NCBI GenBank assembly: GCA_950022655.1
Contig: OX465580.1
Location: 98,474,797-98,538,796, forward strand
DNA from: Alentia gelatinosa
Taxonomy: Eukaryota > Annelida > Polychaeta > Phyllodocida > Polynoidae
Direction of reading: 5' to 3'
Length of the DNA: 64,000 nt
Below, piece by piece: positions 1 through 9,098 of the stretch; position 1 is the first letter of the stretch, and each line of letters begins with the position of its first letter. A model generated the notes under the pieces. It was not told the DNA's origin. It saw only the letters and a list, made by a program, of their open reading frames with translations, and searched no databases. The translations under genes were made by a program, and so were the position numbers.

Positions 1-51
1 ACCCGCCGCGAGCCAGCCGACCTTGGGGCCATCATCAATAACTTCTTCTAA
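1..51 (+). CDS. 3' end of upstream retrotransposon ORF (partial)
   Basis: An open frame enters from the left edge, encodes about 16 residues ending in NNFF, and stops with TAA at 49-51. It lies directly before, and overlaps by about 10 bases, the tyrosine recombinase frame. In DIRS-type retrotransposons the ORF before or overlapping the recombinase is reverse transcriptase/RNase H, sometimes with a methyltransferase-like domain. That identity is inferred from position only, because too little is in the window to recognise a domain. Confidence 0.4.
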   Translation, partial: TRREPADLGAIINNFF

Positions 52-1091
52 CTCTTCCAGATACCCTCCTCGGCCGCCAGGCGCGGGCGTCCCTCCAGGC
101 CTCGGTCGCGCCCTCGACCTCCTTCAACAGGACCAGACAGGCCCGCCTCTACCTCACGTTCTGCGTGGACAACGCAGTTCCTCATCTCTCACCCTCACCC
201 GTGCAGGTCGCCCTCTTTCGTCAATACCTAACAAACTGCCTCCCTGCTCCGGCCTCGCGCAGGAACTACGCCTCTGGGGCGAGAGCCTGGGTCAGCCTCG
301 CGGGAGGGGACACTTCCTCCTTTTCGTCTCCCCTCGCCGTCGCGGTGGCAAAGGGAGCGGACAACCTCTCCGCACACGTCCCTTCCTGTGTGCCTCCGCT
401 CCTCCCGGCGGACATCCTTGGGATATCGGCCTACCTCGACAGAGCGAGATCGCCTAGACTCGCTCCAAAGGCGGCCCTCCTCCTCGGGTATTTCGCCTTC
501 CTCAGGGCCTCCAACCTGGTGCCCGCGAAGGGCCCAGGAAGACCGGGGCACCACGCCCTCAGGCGGGAGGACGTCGTTTCCTCCCCCACAGGTCTCATTG
601 TCCTCCTACACTCGACCAAGACGAGGACCTCCTCGGAACCTCCGCTCCCTCTAGCGGTTCCCGAGGTCCGAGGCTCCCCAGCTTGCCCGAAATCCGCTTG
701 GCTCGCCTACACACACGCCTTCCCTGCCCCGCCGACGTCCTTCGCCTTCTTGGACCTCTCCGGCGTACCTCTCACCGCCCAGGGCCTCACCTCCATCCTT
801 CGAGCAGCCCTGGCCTCCTTCTCCTCCCCCAGGGCGACCTCGGCCTCCCTACACTCCCTACGGAGAGGAGGCGCTCAACAAGCTACTCTCCATGGAGCCT
901 CGGACGAGGCCCTCCTCCACCATGGAACCTGGACTAGTGTCACCTCCCTCAGGGCCTACATCCCGGCCGACCCCTCCAAGGAGTTAGTTAAAGACAGTAC
1001 TTCACCTCAACTCTACAACTACTTCCTCAATAAACGTCTTATTTCCAAATCCCTCTTTGCATCATCATTGTTCCCAACTCATTGGGTTTAA
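42..1091 (+). CDS. Tyrosine recombinase of a DIRS/Ngaro-like retrotransposon
   Basis: Open frame of about 349 codons, GC-rich unlike its surroundings. The C-terminal half has the tyrosine recombinase catalytic set: an early Arg in GYFAFLRASNLVP, a Lys-containing STKTRT turn, the H-x-x-R box in LHSLRRGG (His codon 852-854, Arg 861-863), a second His in HHGTW, and the nucleophile Tyr in RAYIP (codon 957-959). The N-terminal part resembles the SAM-like DNA-binding domain of this family. The frame opens after a TAA at 39-41 and I see no in-frame ATG before the catalytic region. The upstream ORF ends at 51 in another frame, so expression by -1 frameshifting or re-initiation is plausible. Such enzymes insert circular retrotransposon cDNA without target duplication. 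The last about 35 codons lie inside an 86-bp repeat found again downstream. The frame is intact, so the insertion could be young. Confidence 0.85.
   Translation, partial: LLLTLPDTLLGRQARASLQASVAPSTSFNRTRQARLYLTFCVDNAVPHLSPSPVQVALFRQYLTNCLPAPASRRNYASGARAWVSLAGGDTSSFSSPLAVAVAKGADNLSAHVPSCVPPLLPADILGISAYLDRARSPRLAPKAALLLGYFAFLRASNLVPAKGPGRPGHHALRREDVVSSPTGLIVLLHSTKTRTSSEPPLPLAVPEVRGSPACPKSAWLAYTHAFPAPPTSFAFLDLSGVPLTAQGLTSILRAALASFSSPRATSASLHSLRRGGAQQATLHGASDEALLHHGTWTSVTSLRAYIPADPSKELVKDSTSPQLYNYFLNKRLISKSLFASSLFPTHWV
985..1070 (+). repeat. Direct repeat, copy 1 (86 bp)
   Basis: This 86-bp segment recurs at 1265-1350 with offset 280 and only two A-to-G differences. Copy 1 overlaps the C-terminal coding part of the recombinase ORF. 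It fits an internal copy of a split direct repeat used as a template or recombination site by tyrosine-recombinase retrotransposons. Confidence 0.93.
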
Positions 1092-1264
1092 TGTGCGTGG
1101 GAGGGATTTCTCCACTCTGCCCCCACCGAACACTCTCCATACACCGGACTTCCACCACGTGACTCGCCGCAAAACCAACGGACTCGGGAAATATTACCTC
1201 CCACCCACCCCACAAAAACTTTAAACTCTTTTCCCTCACTCATACTTCACTCGCGGCTTTCTTA

Positions 1265-1350
1265 TAGTTAAAGACAGTGCTTCACCTCAACTCTACAACT
1301 ACTTCCTCAATAAACGTCTTATTTCCAAATCCCTCTTTGCGTCATCATTG
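1265..1350 (+). repeat. Direct repeat, copy 2 (86 bp), likely element end
   Basis: Second copy of the 985-1070 repeat, 98 percent identical by eye. Its right edge marks the likely 3' boundary of the retrotransposon. The 1092-1264 spacer is C-rich and has no recognisable coding potential. Confidence 0.9.
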
Positions 1351-1574
1351 GACTTTGTTTTGTCCGTTTTTGCTTGCACTGTTGGTGCCGCTTTTCGTGT
1401 CTGTCTAACACTTTTGTCATGAAACTAGTGATACAGGTACATGACATGTAGATTTGTCTAATTCTTATGTTTGGGGTCTGTCTTTACTTAAGGGCAGCTA
1501 CTTGTGTTGTCACGAAACAAGACAACCGTAATGTCTGTATGGTGTCACACATATTTCACGAAACTAGTGAAACA

Positions 1575-2414
1575 GGGGGCTGTTTCACTAGGAGCTACAA
1601 GTCTCGCTGTTTGTAACAGTGGCAGCAAAGCGGCAGTTTGCGTTTCATTAGAAGGTGCAGTCAAGCGTGAATGGCACTTGGGACACAAGCGGCACCAACA
1701 GTGGCAGAACCCGTTTCATCAGTGCAGTGGCTCTCGCTGTTAGTGCCACTGTGGAGCTGCTGCAAGCGAGAGGGTCTACCCTCTCGTTGGTTACATATAT
1801 AGAAGGTTTTAACACACTTCCCGTAGGAATTAAGTGATGAAATTTTAACACGAGTAAGATATATATATAACCTATCATCGTACCAAATATGAAGAGAATC
1901 AGCCGCGGCGTTACGAAGATATCGGCGTTTGGATTTCATCTGGCTCTGGTGGCCAGTGTCGAGCACTTCACGCCGGTATCCGGGGGGAGACAAAAAGAAC
2001 AGCCGAAACCCCGCCGCACTACGGAGGGAGTGAAAAAGAATAGCAACCAACGCAAACGCACAGAGGGAGTGAAAAACTTCGAACGCCCATAACTTCGGAA
2101 CGATATGGCCGTTTGTCTTCATATTTGGTACGATTATAGGTCATATATATACCTAACTTGTGTAAAAGTTTCATCGCTTAATTCCTATGGGAAGAGGTGA
2201 AATTCCACGTCATTGCGGCGCGTCGACGAATAAATTCAAACGTCAAACGCGTGTGCATAGCGAGACCTGTGCCAACAGTGAGAGTTAGTCTCACCTCAAC
2301 AGCGAGACCACTGATGAAACGCGACTTTGGGATTGACACTCTTGGTGCCGCTGTTTCTGCCACTGTTGCGGTCTCACCTCTCACTTTCACTCCACTACTA
2401 GTGAAACAGCTCCC
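1575..2414. mobile_element. Foldback element with GGGAGCTGTTTCA ends, copy 1
   Basis: The outer ends are inverted copies: GGGGGCTGTTTCACTAGGAG at 1575-1594 and its near complement at 2395-2414. Inside, 1820-1894 and 2117-2191 form a second long imperfect inverted repeat. The arms are unusual, made of scattered GGCACCAACAGTGGCAG-like words and their complements. The centre 1895-2116 is unique and holds no convincing gene. It looks like a non-autonomous DNA transposon of foldback type. No transposase is visible. A related element lies at 6665-7336, and similar words occur at 1370-1570 and 2930-3010. Confidence 0.72.
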
Positions 2415-3006
2415 AGGTCCCTGAGGAGAACAGTTGAACTAGCGCCCCTGAGAAATCTGGTATCAGGGGAACTGTGGCTCCTGCGCCTTGTTGCATGGGT
2501 GAGCTAGACAGAGCACTACAAGCTCAGGCTAAAGGACGCTGTTCTCTTGTAAATGCAGTCATGGAGGATTTTAACGAAGAAATAGTATGATGTTGCTTTG
2601 AAAAAGTGGACTTAATTCTGTGTAAATCCTTGGTGTTTCATGGTCAACAGATTCTTAGCAGGCAGTTATAACGCCAGGCCTCCTTAGGCGAAATACCATC
2701 AAACTTAGAAATCTTTTGAACAAGTAGCAGATGAACATCCATCGTTAACGGAACAGCGCCAAAGAAGGAAGAAGAGAAAAGATACTGATGTACCACATCG
2801 AGATATATGGTAAAAGATATGTATGGAATTTTTCGGAGCATGTTTTTCATTACTTAAATATGTTATAGTATCTAAAATAATATTTTTTTAAATGGTTATG
2901 TTGTTCATTACAAGATGCCACACCCTCTTGTCAACAGTGGCACCACAGTGGCAACAACAGCGAACGGAAATTACATTCTGAAACGGTCACTAGCACTGTT
3001 GGTGCC
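2415..3006. other. Region with a weak coding-like remnant, otherwise unremarkable
   Basis: 2466-2588 can be read as about 40 codons (MGELDRALQAQAKGRC is part of it) ending in TGA. Lying about 400 bases before a recombinase fragment, it may be an upstream piece of the same dead element, but I cannot show this. 2590-2900 is AT-rich with nothing recognisable. 2930-3010 carries the GTTGGTGCCACT words of the neighbouring foldback family. Confidence 0.3.
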
Positions 3007-3204
3007 ACTCATGTTCGCAGTGCGTTCAAGGCACATTCTACTAGGGGAGCAGCTGCATTGAAAGCCACGCTTAGTGACTTACCAATGCAACCTTTTCTGA
3101 GGAAAGCAAGGTGGACTAATGCCAATATGTTTGCCAATTTGTACAAGGGAATGATCACCTCAGACGATACTGCCTTCCAGGATACAGTTCTTCAGAGAAA
3201 GTAG
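3007..3204 (+). pseudogene. Tyrosine recombinase C-terminal fragment
   Basis: An open stretch of 65 codons ends with TAG at 3202-3204. It contains the H-x-x-R box as KAHSTRGAAALKA and then RWTNANMFANLYKG, the usual C-terminal helix with the catalytic Tyr (NLY). The order and spacing match the end of tyrosine recombinases from invertebrate mobile elements (DIRS, Crypton and relatives). It differs clearly from the enzyme at 42-1091, so it is a second family. The upstream half of the domain is missing: before 3007 the sequence turns into foldback-type repeat. I call it a truncated relic, not a gene. Confidence 0.75.
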
Positions 3205-3330
3205 GACGACTAGGCTACCAACTGCCTGTAAATCTTTCTCTGAAGAAGCTTGGGTAAAATGGCAATGTTTCAATTGTTACCTGACCGACCAGTAACAGGA
3301 AGTGAATAGGTTAAATGACACTTACCATGG

Positions 3331-3555
3331 TAGAAGGTGATATTTAACCTGAAGTCTACGATGTACAGGATCTTCGGATTGAGCAACAGTCCCACCCAAG
3401 ACTGATGTCTGCCCTACTCTGATTAGGTGAGTTGCTCATGGGGGTAGTTTATCTGTGCTCCTTAGGAAGTTTGAAATTACTAGTACCCGTTGAGTGTCAT
3501 ATGTTTGTTGCTCAATCCAACGATCCTGCAACTTAAGGTCAAATATCACCTTCTC
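3331..3555. repeat. Inverted repeat / foldback (arms of about 55 bp)
   Basis: The left arm 3331-3388 (from TAGAAGGTGATATTTAACCT to GATTGAGCAACA) is complementary with a few mismatches to 3505-3555. The loop of about 115 bases has no gene. It is a MITE-like foldback immediately upstream of the membrane-protein exon at 3840. Confidence 0.7.
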
Positions 3556-3564
3556 TCATGTACT

Positions 3565-3735
3565 CAGACAGCGACTGTTTTATCGGCGATCAAGCGGCGA
3601 TCACCTCTGGCGCTCTGCGACCGCACCTGAAAATTCTTCCCACCATGGATCGCCCAAGCGGTCACTCAATCACTCTCCGATATTGATTGAGTTCAGCCAG
3701 CGATCGTCATTGCTGAAAAAATACCTTCCTGATTT
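3565..3735. repeat. Dispersed repeat ending CGATCGTCAT..CTGAAAAA..CCTTCC, copy 1
   Basis: The right end shares a motif, CGAT-x-GTCAT-x-x-CTGAAAAA followed by CCTCCC-like bases, with 5322-5360 and 6429-6462. All three also carry nearby GATCGCC or GGCGACC words. It is probably an old MITE or SINE-like family. I could not define the other end or an encoded product. Confidence 0.5.
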
Positions 3736-3839
3736 AGAATTAGCCTCAATTTGAAAGCTATGAAAAGGAATGAGAAACGAGGATACATGTCACGCAGTAC
3801 ATTTATAAATGAAACATTTTAAATGGTTCTCTTTTGCAG

Positions 3840-3935
3840 GAGATTGTTGTCCTCGGCCTGGTGATCTTCTTCTATTTCTTCGGAAACCTTTTTGTCACTC
3901 TCTACATGTGTACTAATCCTTATCGGGCGGCAGCG
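3840..3935 (+). CDS. Exon of a MARVEL/MAL-like four-pass membrane protein (third membrane segment)
   Basis: Exon of 96 bp in phase 0-0, with acceptor TCTCTTTTGCAG before it and donor GTAAGT after it. It encodes 32 residues: a hydrophobic segment rich in Phe, Leu and Val (IVVLGLVIFFYFFGNLF), then a polar loop with MCTNPYRAAA. Joined to the in-frame exon at 8988 it gives the loop to the last membrane helix typical of MARVEL-domain proteins (MAL, plasmolipin and CMTM relatives), which act in membrane apposition and apical or myelin-like trafficking. The AAA before the last helix is a recurring feature of the MAL group. Earlier exons are not seen and probably lie upstream of the window or were missed. 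The intron to the next exon is 5052 bp and full of repeats. The exon is well supported; the family is likely but unproven. Confidence 0.65.
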
Positions 3936-4168
3936 GTAAGTGACAGAAGTTATACATGAGCTTATTAGCACAACCAAATAGTTCTGTATTTTATTTCTTT
4001 ATCTTTTTCATACTTGCACAAATTCATATTTGTATTTTCTTTCTATTTAGTCACCACGAATATTTGGTAAACTTATTTATGATTAGGAATTTGTTGAGTA
4101 ATGTCAGATTCGGTTTCCGTCATCAAAGATTAAAAAAAAAGTACAAGATGGAAGACTATTACATATAT

Positions 4169-4198
4169 GTGTGTGTGTTTGTGTGTGTGTGTGTGTGG
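4169..4198. repeat. (GT)n microsatellite
   Basis: Nearly pure GT dinucleotide run with one TT interruption, in the intron of the membrane-protein gene. Confidence 0.95.
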
Positions 4199-4302
4199 TT
4201 ACCACGGACAGAAGAAGGCACATCATTTTCCAATAAGTCTTTCTCATCAATAGTTGCCGGCACTCCTGAGTCCAATTAGGTTATATCAAAGACATACCCT
4301 AA

Positions 4303-4410
4303 AATTCACCTTGAAAAATAAACCCTGTCATTTTCCTGGATTTTAGACATGATGATCTAGAAGTGTTGTAGGATGCATAACCAAAATAAAGATGGGGGTC
4401 GTCGTCCCAC
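4303..4410 (+). repeat. Dispersed repeat with TGTCATTTTCCTG core, copy 1
   Basis: The words AAAGACAT, CTTGAAAAATAAA, TGTCATTTTCCTG, TAGA and GGGGGTCGTCG occur in the same order at 12470-12575. It looks like an interspersed repeat. No coding potential, ends not resolved. Confidence 0.55.
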
Positions 4411-5320
4411 CCTTTGATCTAGGGATTGAAATTATCATGATAGAATATATAGATATCTCAAAAATGAGATTTTACATGGTAAAACACATGCAATTTTTCT
4501 CAAACTTACACAAAATATAGTAAACGTATTATAATACATATAGACGTTTTTGAAGGAATTAGAGAAAATAATTCCTATATAAGACAGACAGATGGAAATG
4601 GGCCAATATGACCTATTAGGCTAGGTCGGATTGGACAAAATGTTATATTTGGTAGACGTGCAATCAGCTGAAGCGCCTGCTGGGAGGGGTTTTCTAGTTA
4701 TGACGATCGTTAATAGTAACTATTTGCGTTGCATAGTTGAATTATCATACATACACATATATGGTACAGCCATATCCAAATATAGGTCTTAGACCATCAG
4801 TGCTCATTTCAGCCCAATAGGTCTATGTAAGACCTTGAAATGTGAAACACCTCCCAGGTCTAATGGGTGGATGTAGCTTATTTTGTCAGATGCTAAAACT
4901 TATTCAAATTATAAAATACTTGGAGCGAAGGGTTCTGATAACCTGGCATACCTATATCCCAAAATCCATAATTTTCTATTACGACTATGATAAGTATTTG
5001 ACTGAACCTTGAACGTTAAATACAGGCACTGCACCACTTAGCCAACTTGTGCATAGCCTACTGTAAAGCCTGATTTTATTTGATCAGGGTAGTGCCAAGG
5101 TCACTTGATAGATGTAACTAACAACACCCATTCAAAAAGAAAAATATGTCTCACTTATGAAATAATCAATGGAAAACTGTGAAATCTCAGTACTGGGTCA
5201 AATGGACATGGATAATTCTTCACTGTAGATATGGTTTAATTTTAGTAACTACCAGGCAGGTTATGATCGCTATTGATCTCAGGCAGCTGTATGGTCTTTA
5301 TTAAGCTCAGCCACCGATTG
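4411..5320. other. Intronic AT-rich sequence, no gene seen
   Basis: No open frame, splice-flanked exon or clear repeat is visible. It lies in the long intron between the two membrane-protein exons. Confidence 0.6.
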
Positions 5321-5321
5321 T

Positions 5322-5360
5322 CACTACTAAAAACCACCTCCCTGTTTTTCAGTTGTGACA
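5322..5360. repeat. Dispersed repeat end, copy 2
   Basis: Shares GCCACCGATTGTCACTACT followed by AAAAACCACCTCCCTG with the end of the repeat at 3683-3730, at roughly 70 percent identity by eye. Confidence 0.45.
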
Positions 5361-5560
5361 AGCGCTAATAGCAACCGTAGGGTAACGATTGTCTAAGATC
5401 GCCCAACAAATGAACAACAGTTTGGACGAGAAAAGATGGCAGGTGTACTCTAGACCCACTCATAGTGCGTCTTTTTTTCCGATTCTAAAACTTATTGAAA
5501 TTAAGAAGGATTTTTAGGACGATTCTATGAGAATGGTGTATTATACGGAAACAGGGTTAC

Positions 5561-6027
5561 TGTGGCTGTACGTTATAAATTCGCGGTAAAATTGACGATA
5601 AAACGAACCGATGCCGTAGGCAGAGGTTCGTTTTATCATCAATTTTACCAAGTATTTATCACGTACAGACACAGTATGCCTGTTTACGTATTATTATATA
5701 CCTTAATTAACCTTATTTTTGCCATTTTGGAACATCTTGTTTGGCTCGACGTGACGGGGTTTGCTGCCGTGCCCAGTATGTACGGATCTTAACGTTATCT
5801 AGCGTGTAGCCGAAAAGTGATAATAGCTGCAATCTGATTGGACGAGAACCTTTTTCCTTGTCCAATCAAAGAACGTCTTTTATTTCTACACTCCCCTGCG
5901 GAGTCTTTGATCATTTAAGTAATAACAGTATGTAACTACCGACCAATGAAATTCACCCCTTCTCACGCACTGATCACGTGATCACGGAAACGCACAGCAC
6001 CCGGGTGCTGTACGTTTATAAATACGA
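5561..6027 (-). mobile_element. Foldback element with C-GTA-G tip (possible seventh member, copy G)
   Basis: 5561-5610 and 5625-5675 form an almost perfect 50-bp stem whose tip is GCCGTAGGC (5613-5621). A third copy of the stem base (CTGTACGTTTATAAATACG) sits at 6008-6026 in direct orientation to the left arm, so it is an inverted partner of the right arm. Read on the minus strand this gives a terminal repeat, unique DNA, an inverted subterminal repeat and a foldback, the layout of the HINE-like copies listed below. The end motifs differ, so membership is uncertain. Confidence 0.5.
5835..6024 (+). promoter_or_regulatory. Promoter-like cluster: CCAAT boxes, E-box palindrome, TATA
   Basis: Within 190 bases there are three CCAAT or ATTGG boxes (two as an inverted GATTGGAC/GTCCAATC pair), the perfect palindrome TGATCACGTGATCA with a CACGTG E-box (5971-5984), the perfect palindrome CAGCACCCGGGTGCTG (5995-6010) and a TATA-like TTTATAAATA (about 6016). 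It could drive a transcript starting near 6045, but I see no convincing exon there. It may equally be part of a transposon. Confidence 0.3.
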
Positions 6028-6428
6028 CATGGGTATGAGAGGGCTGTATGTGTAGATTGTTTTTGCACAGGTATATAATAATATATATAAATACCAAATT
6101 ATATAATTATCTTGTGGGTATTTCAATTGTGAAAGATATTTTTCTAAACCATCATGTTTTAGCTGACAACTGTGGGCACTGCACCACTTGGGTCCTTTTG
6201 CTAAATCTACTGCATTGCTCCCTCAATCTGTAAGCGTCGGTTATTACGATTCGCATGACTATAGAACACCATGCAGACTTCTGTGACTTTTTCTAAGATA
6301 ATCGTTCTGAATGACCGTTTTGGTGCTGATCTTCTGTGTGCTACGACCGGGTCTAAAGGACGCCTTCCATCTTTTGTTATCGAAACTGCCATACATTCTT
6401 GGGCGACCATAAACGATTGTCACCTACG

Positions 6429-6462
6429 ATTGCCATGACTGAAAAATCCTCCCAGGATCCCA
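6429..6462. repeat. Dispersed repeat end, copy 3
   Basis: ACGATTGCCATGACTG followed by AAAAATCCTCCCAGG matches the end of the repeats at 3683-3730 and 5322-5360. The sequence around 6290-6420 also carries GGGCGACC, as copy 1 carries GGATCGCCC. Confidence 0.45.
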
Positions 6463-6664
6463 GGAGGATCGATCGCCTACATCCGGTCTACACTCCCCAG
6501 GAGTGAGTGTGTGTGCCAACGGAAATATAATCTCATAACTCAAAAATACACGTAAAAGCTTTAGATAAAAGCTGAAATGTTGACAATTGTGCGTTGCTAT
6601 GGTATACACCACAGTGGAGATTGACACTATTTCAGTCAACGGCTCGCTCCTGCTTCCCGGTTCT

Positions 6665-7336
6665 GGGAGCTGTTTCAAAAGTTGGGAGGGTGCTAAACGA
6701 GAGTACTCATCGCCAATGCGAGAGGCTAACAATGGAACTTGAGGCGTCGCTGTTGAGGTGGAGGTGCCGCTCTCTATGGGATATTGGTAGTAGTTTTGCT
6801 GCCGCTTTGATTTGAGGTGCCGCTCGCTGTAGTCTGGCACTCTTCGTCTCCCTCCTCTTTCACAGCACCTGCCACGCCCTCTGTGTAGTCGTGCATTGAA
6901 TTGAAATATCCCAGGGGCAGGGATCCTAGATGTAGTGTTTCCCATACACTGGCAACCAGGGAGCTGTTTCAAAAGTCGAGTGAAGTCTCGCCAGCGGCAC
7001 GTCACATTTTGACAGCGAGCGGCACTTTGAATCCAAGCGGCAGCAAAACCGCTACCAATACTTTTTTTTTATTTTTTTTTTTATTAGGCAACAGTTCAAA
7101 TATTGACATTTGGTTTTCAACCGGCCTTTGGCAGATCCGGGTGTGAACTAGATCAAATATTCCCAGTCATAGACATTGGAAAAAGTTACACACATAAAGA
7201 TATAGTACCACTAGATAATACCCAATAGTGAGTGGCACCTCCATCTTGACAGCGACGCCTCGAAGTGGCATTGTTAGCTCTCGTTTGGGCGATGAGTACT
7301 CTCGTTTAGCACCATCCCGACTTTTGAAACAGCTCC
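6665..7336. mobile_element. Foldback element with GGGAGCTGTTTCA ends, copy 2
   Basis: The left arm 6665-6787 runs GGGAGCTGTTTCAAAAGTTGG, GCTAAACGAGAGTACTCATC, then GCGTCGCTGTTGAGGTGGAG. The right arm 7218-7336 is its inverted complement. A second inner pair (6786-6833 and 7009-7060) continues the fold with GCTGCCGCTTTG words. A third terminus (GGGAGCTGTTTCAAAAGTCG) sits at 6959, as if one copy had inserted in another. 7061-7217 contains T-runs and unique DNA between the right-hand arms. No transposase is visible. It shares ends and internal GGCA-rich vocabulary with 1575-2414. Confidence 0.75.
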
Positions 7337-8987
7337 CTGAGCTACACAAAGTTAGCTCTGGTAGGGTTAAATAAGCGGCTGCCTTGACCCAGTAACTGTT
7401 TGTTACTCTCCTACCCGATTTTTTGTACTGCTTGGAGAGCATGTTTAGTCATAACTCAAAGCCAATTAACCATTTTGTTATTTCCTTTTGTGTGTATTTT
7501 AGAATAGAACCACCAGAAACCTAGATCTCATTATCAATTCGTTAAGCTATGAATTTTACCTATTCGGTATTTCTGCTTTTATAGCTTCCATAGAACAAAA
7601 TTATTTGGTTTGAGGTGCACCCGAAGTGATCCCGTTTGTGATTTAACCCGACCAACCCCTATATCGTAGGAGGGGTTGGTTGCAAACCCAACGATGGGCT
7701 TTTCTTCCTTTTTCTCCTCCAATTTCTTTTCTAATCACTCTACCGTTTGCTGCTGGGACTTGTGAGCACACTCACGGGGTCCTTCACTTTCAATTCTGTC
7801 CTTGTTTTTGGATGGAGTTTTCCCTTCATTCGCTACACTAACGATCCCCTATTTGGCCCCAGTTGTTCTTTAACAAACACTCTTCTCATGGCCTCGGAGA
7901 ATCTGATCCCATAGTCTGATGGATTTCCCCTTTTAGTAGCACCAGTTTATCCACCTTTGCTGCAGATTTCTTTTCTTATCTTCTCCCAGGTAGATTTTCT
8001 GTATTCACTTGTCAATGTTCTCCCAACATTGGTCTGGTACGGGTAATCTAAATCATCGTCTTCAGTCCTCCTTGTGCAAAGGACACTACCATTTGCAACA
8101 CCAGTTGTTGATTTTTACCATCATCTGTCTTGTATATCTTATCACCTCGAGCCATACCCATAGTTCTTCCTAAAGTGCTGATTCCGAGCAACAGAAACTT
8201 GCCGAAATAGAGATCGGACCGGATCAGGGAATATCTGGACAAATTTATAAGCATAGCTGGCAGCGGATGCGCACATTTTATTTCTGGTAGTTTTGGGCAC
8301 TAATACGATTTATCGTGTGAGTACCTTCATATTATAAGATATTCTTTGACAGCAGTCCACCTAGTTCTTTTACTTGTTTCACGGTCTAAATCCTGGGAAG
8401 ATCACCAATGTAAACTGCAGGTGGATGGAGAAATTAACCGTATCAACACAAGAGGAAGATTAACTGCCAACTGGCTTCATTATGCACTCATACGTCCCTT
8501 TCTAGTGTCCGTCGTTGACATGATTAGGGGATTCTCGCTAAACGCCCATTATACATGGGCCATAACCCTATCCTCCCGGATCTGGCCACCGGCCGTACAA
8601 CATTGCAATATGAAAGTCATGTCTAAAACGCACTTAGGATATACAGCCAATCTACATGCTAAGTAATTGAATAATTAAGTCGTCATATAGAAAGCATCTA
8701 ACAGAGTGTATCTGTAGTTAAATAAATGGCTGATATGTTCAAATTATAAGAATATGAAAATTCAAAGATACAATAGTTACAATGTCGTAGATTACAAAGT
8801 GTTTTACATATACACTAATACTACTATGGCTACCTGAGTTTAGTGATTCGCATTGGAGTCGAACGTAAAACCTTATGATACAGAGATATTGTCAGAAACT
8901 ATACCAAAAAAGTGGTAATGTTGGAATATGTTTAATTCTATGTCTCCCTCGTAGAATTGTAAAACAAACTGTTATTGGTAATTTCAG
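7337..8987. other. Intronic stretch with a possible decayed minus-strand coding region
   Basis: On the minus strand 8254 down to about 7690 reads as broken, hydrophilic, coding-like sequence (for example GRTMGMARGDKIYKTDD, then after stops KLEEKKEEKPIVGF). This suggests an old mobile-element ORF, but I recognise no domain. 8346-8660 is open on the plus strand without recognisable features. The rest is AT-rich intron. Confidence 0.3.
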
Positions 8988-9098
8988 GCTTTTGGATGGA
9001 TGGCGTCAATATTGTTCTGTATTGACCTAGTGTCTACCGTGCTTCATGCTGTAAAGGAGCGACGATCTCAGGCTCAGCTCACCGTCAGGTCATTCTGA
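8988..9098 (+). CDS. Last exon of the MARVEL/MAL-like membrane protein
   Basis: Acceptor TTGGTAATTTCAG, then 36 codons in phase 0 and TGA at 9096-9098. It begins AFGWMASILFCIDLVSTVLH, a hydrophobic helix, followed by a short charged tail (AVKERRSQAQ) ending in Ser-Phe. It follows in frame from the exon at 3840-3935, and the joined region reads as loop, final transmembrane helix and short cytosolic tail, as at the end of MAL and related MARVEL proteins. The 3' UTR follows; ATAAA-type poly(A) signals occur further on (AATAAA near 9462), so the true end is unclear. Confidence 0.68.
   Translation, partial: AFGWMASILFCIDLVSTVLHAVKERRSQAQLTVRSF

Larger units (their letters stand above)
1..1350 (+). 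mobile_element. DIRS/Ngaro-like retrotransposon, 3' part
   Basis: The element enters from the left edge and probably ends at 1350. Evidence is the recombinase ORF followed by a direct repeat pair (985-1070 and 1265-1350), as in the split direct repeats of Ngaro and PAT elements, where one repeat of each pair lies inside the 3' region. The sequence from 1351 on loses its GC-rich character. The left partner repeats would lie outside the window, so the DIRS versus Ngaro assignment is open. Confidence 0.7.

Noticed and set aside
388..937. Alternative-frame ORFs within the recombinase gene
   Set aside because: Shadows of the GC-rich tyrosine recombinase frame, which carries all catalytic motifs.
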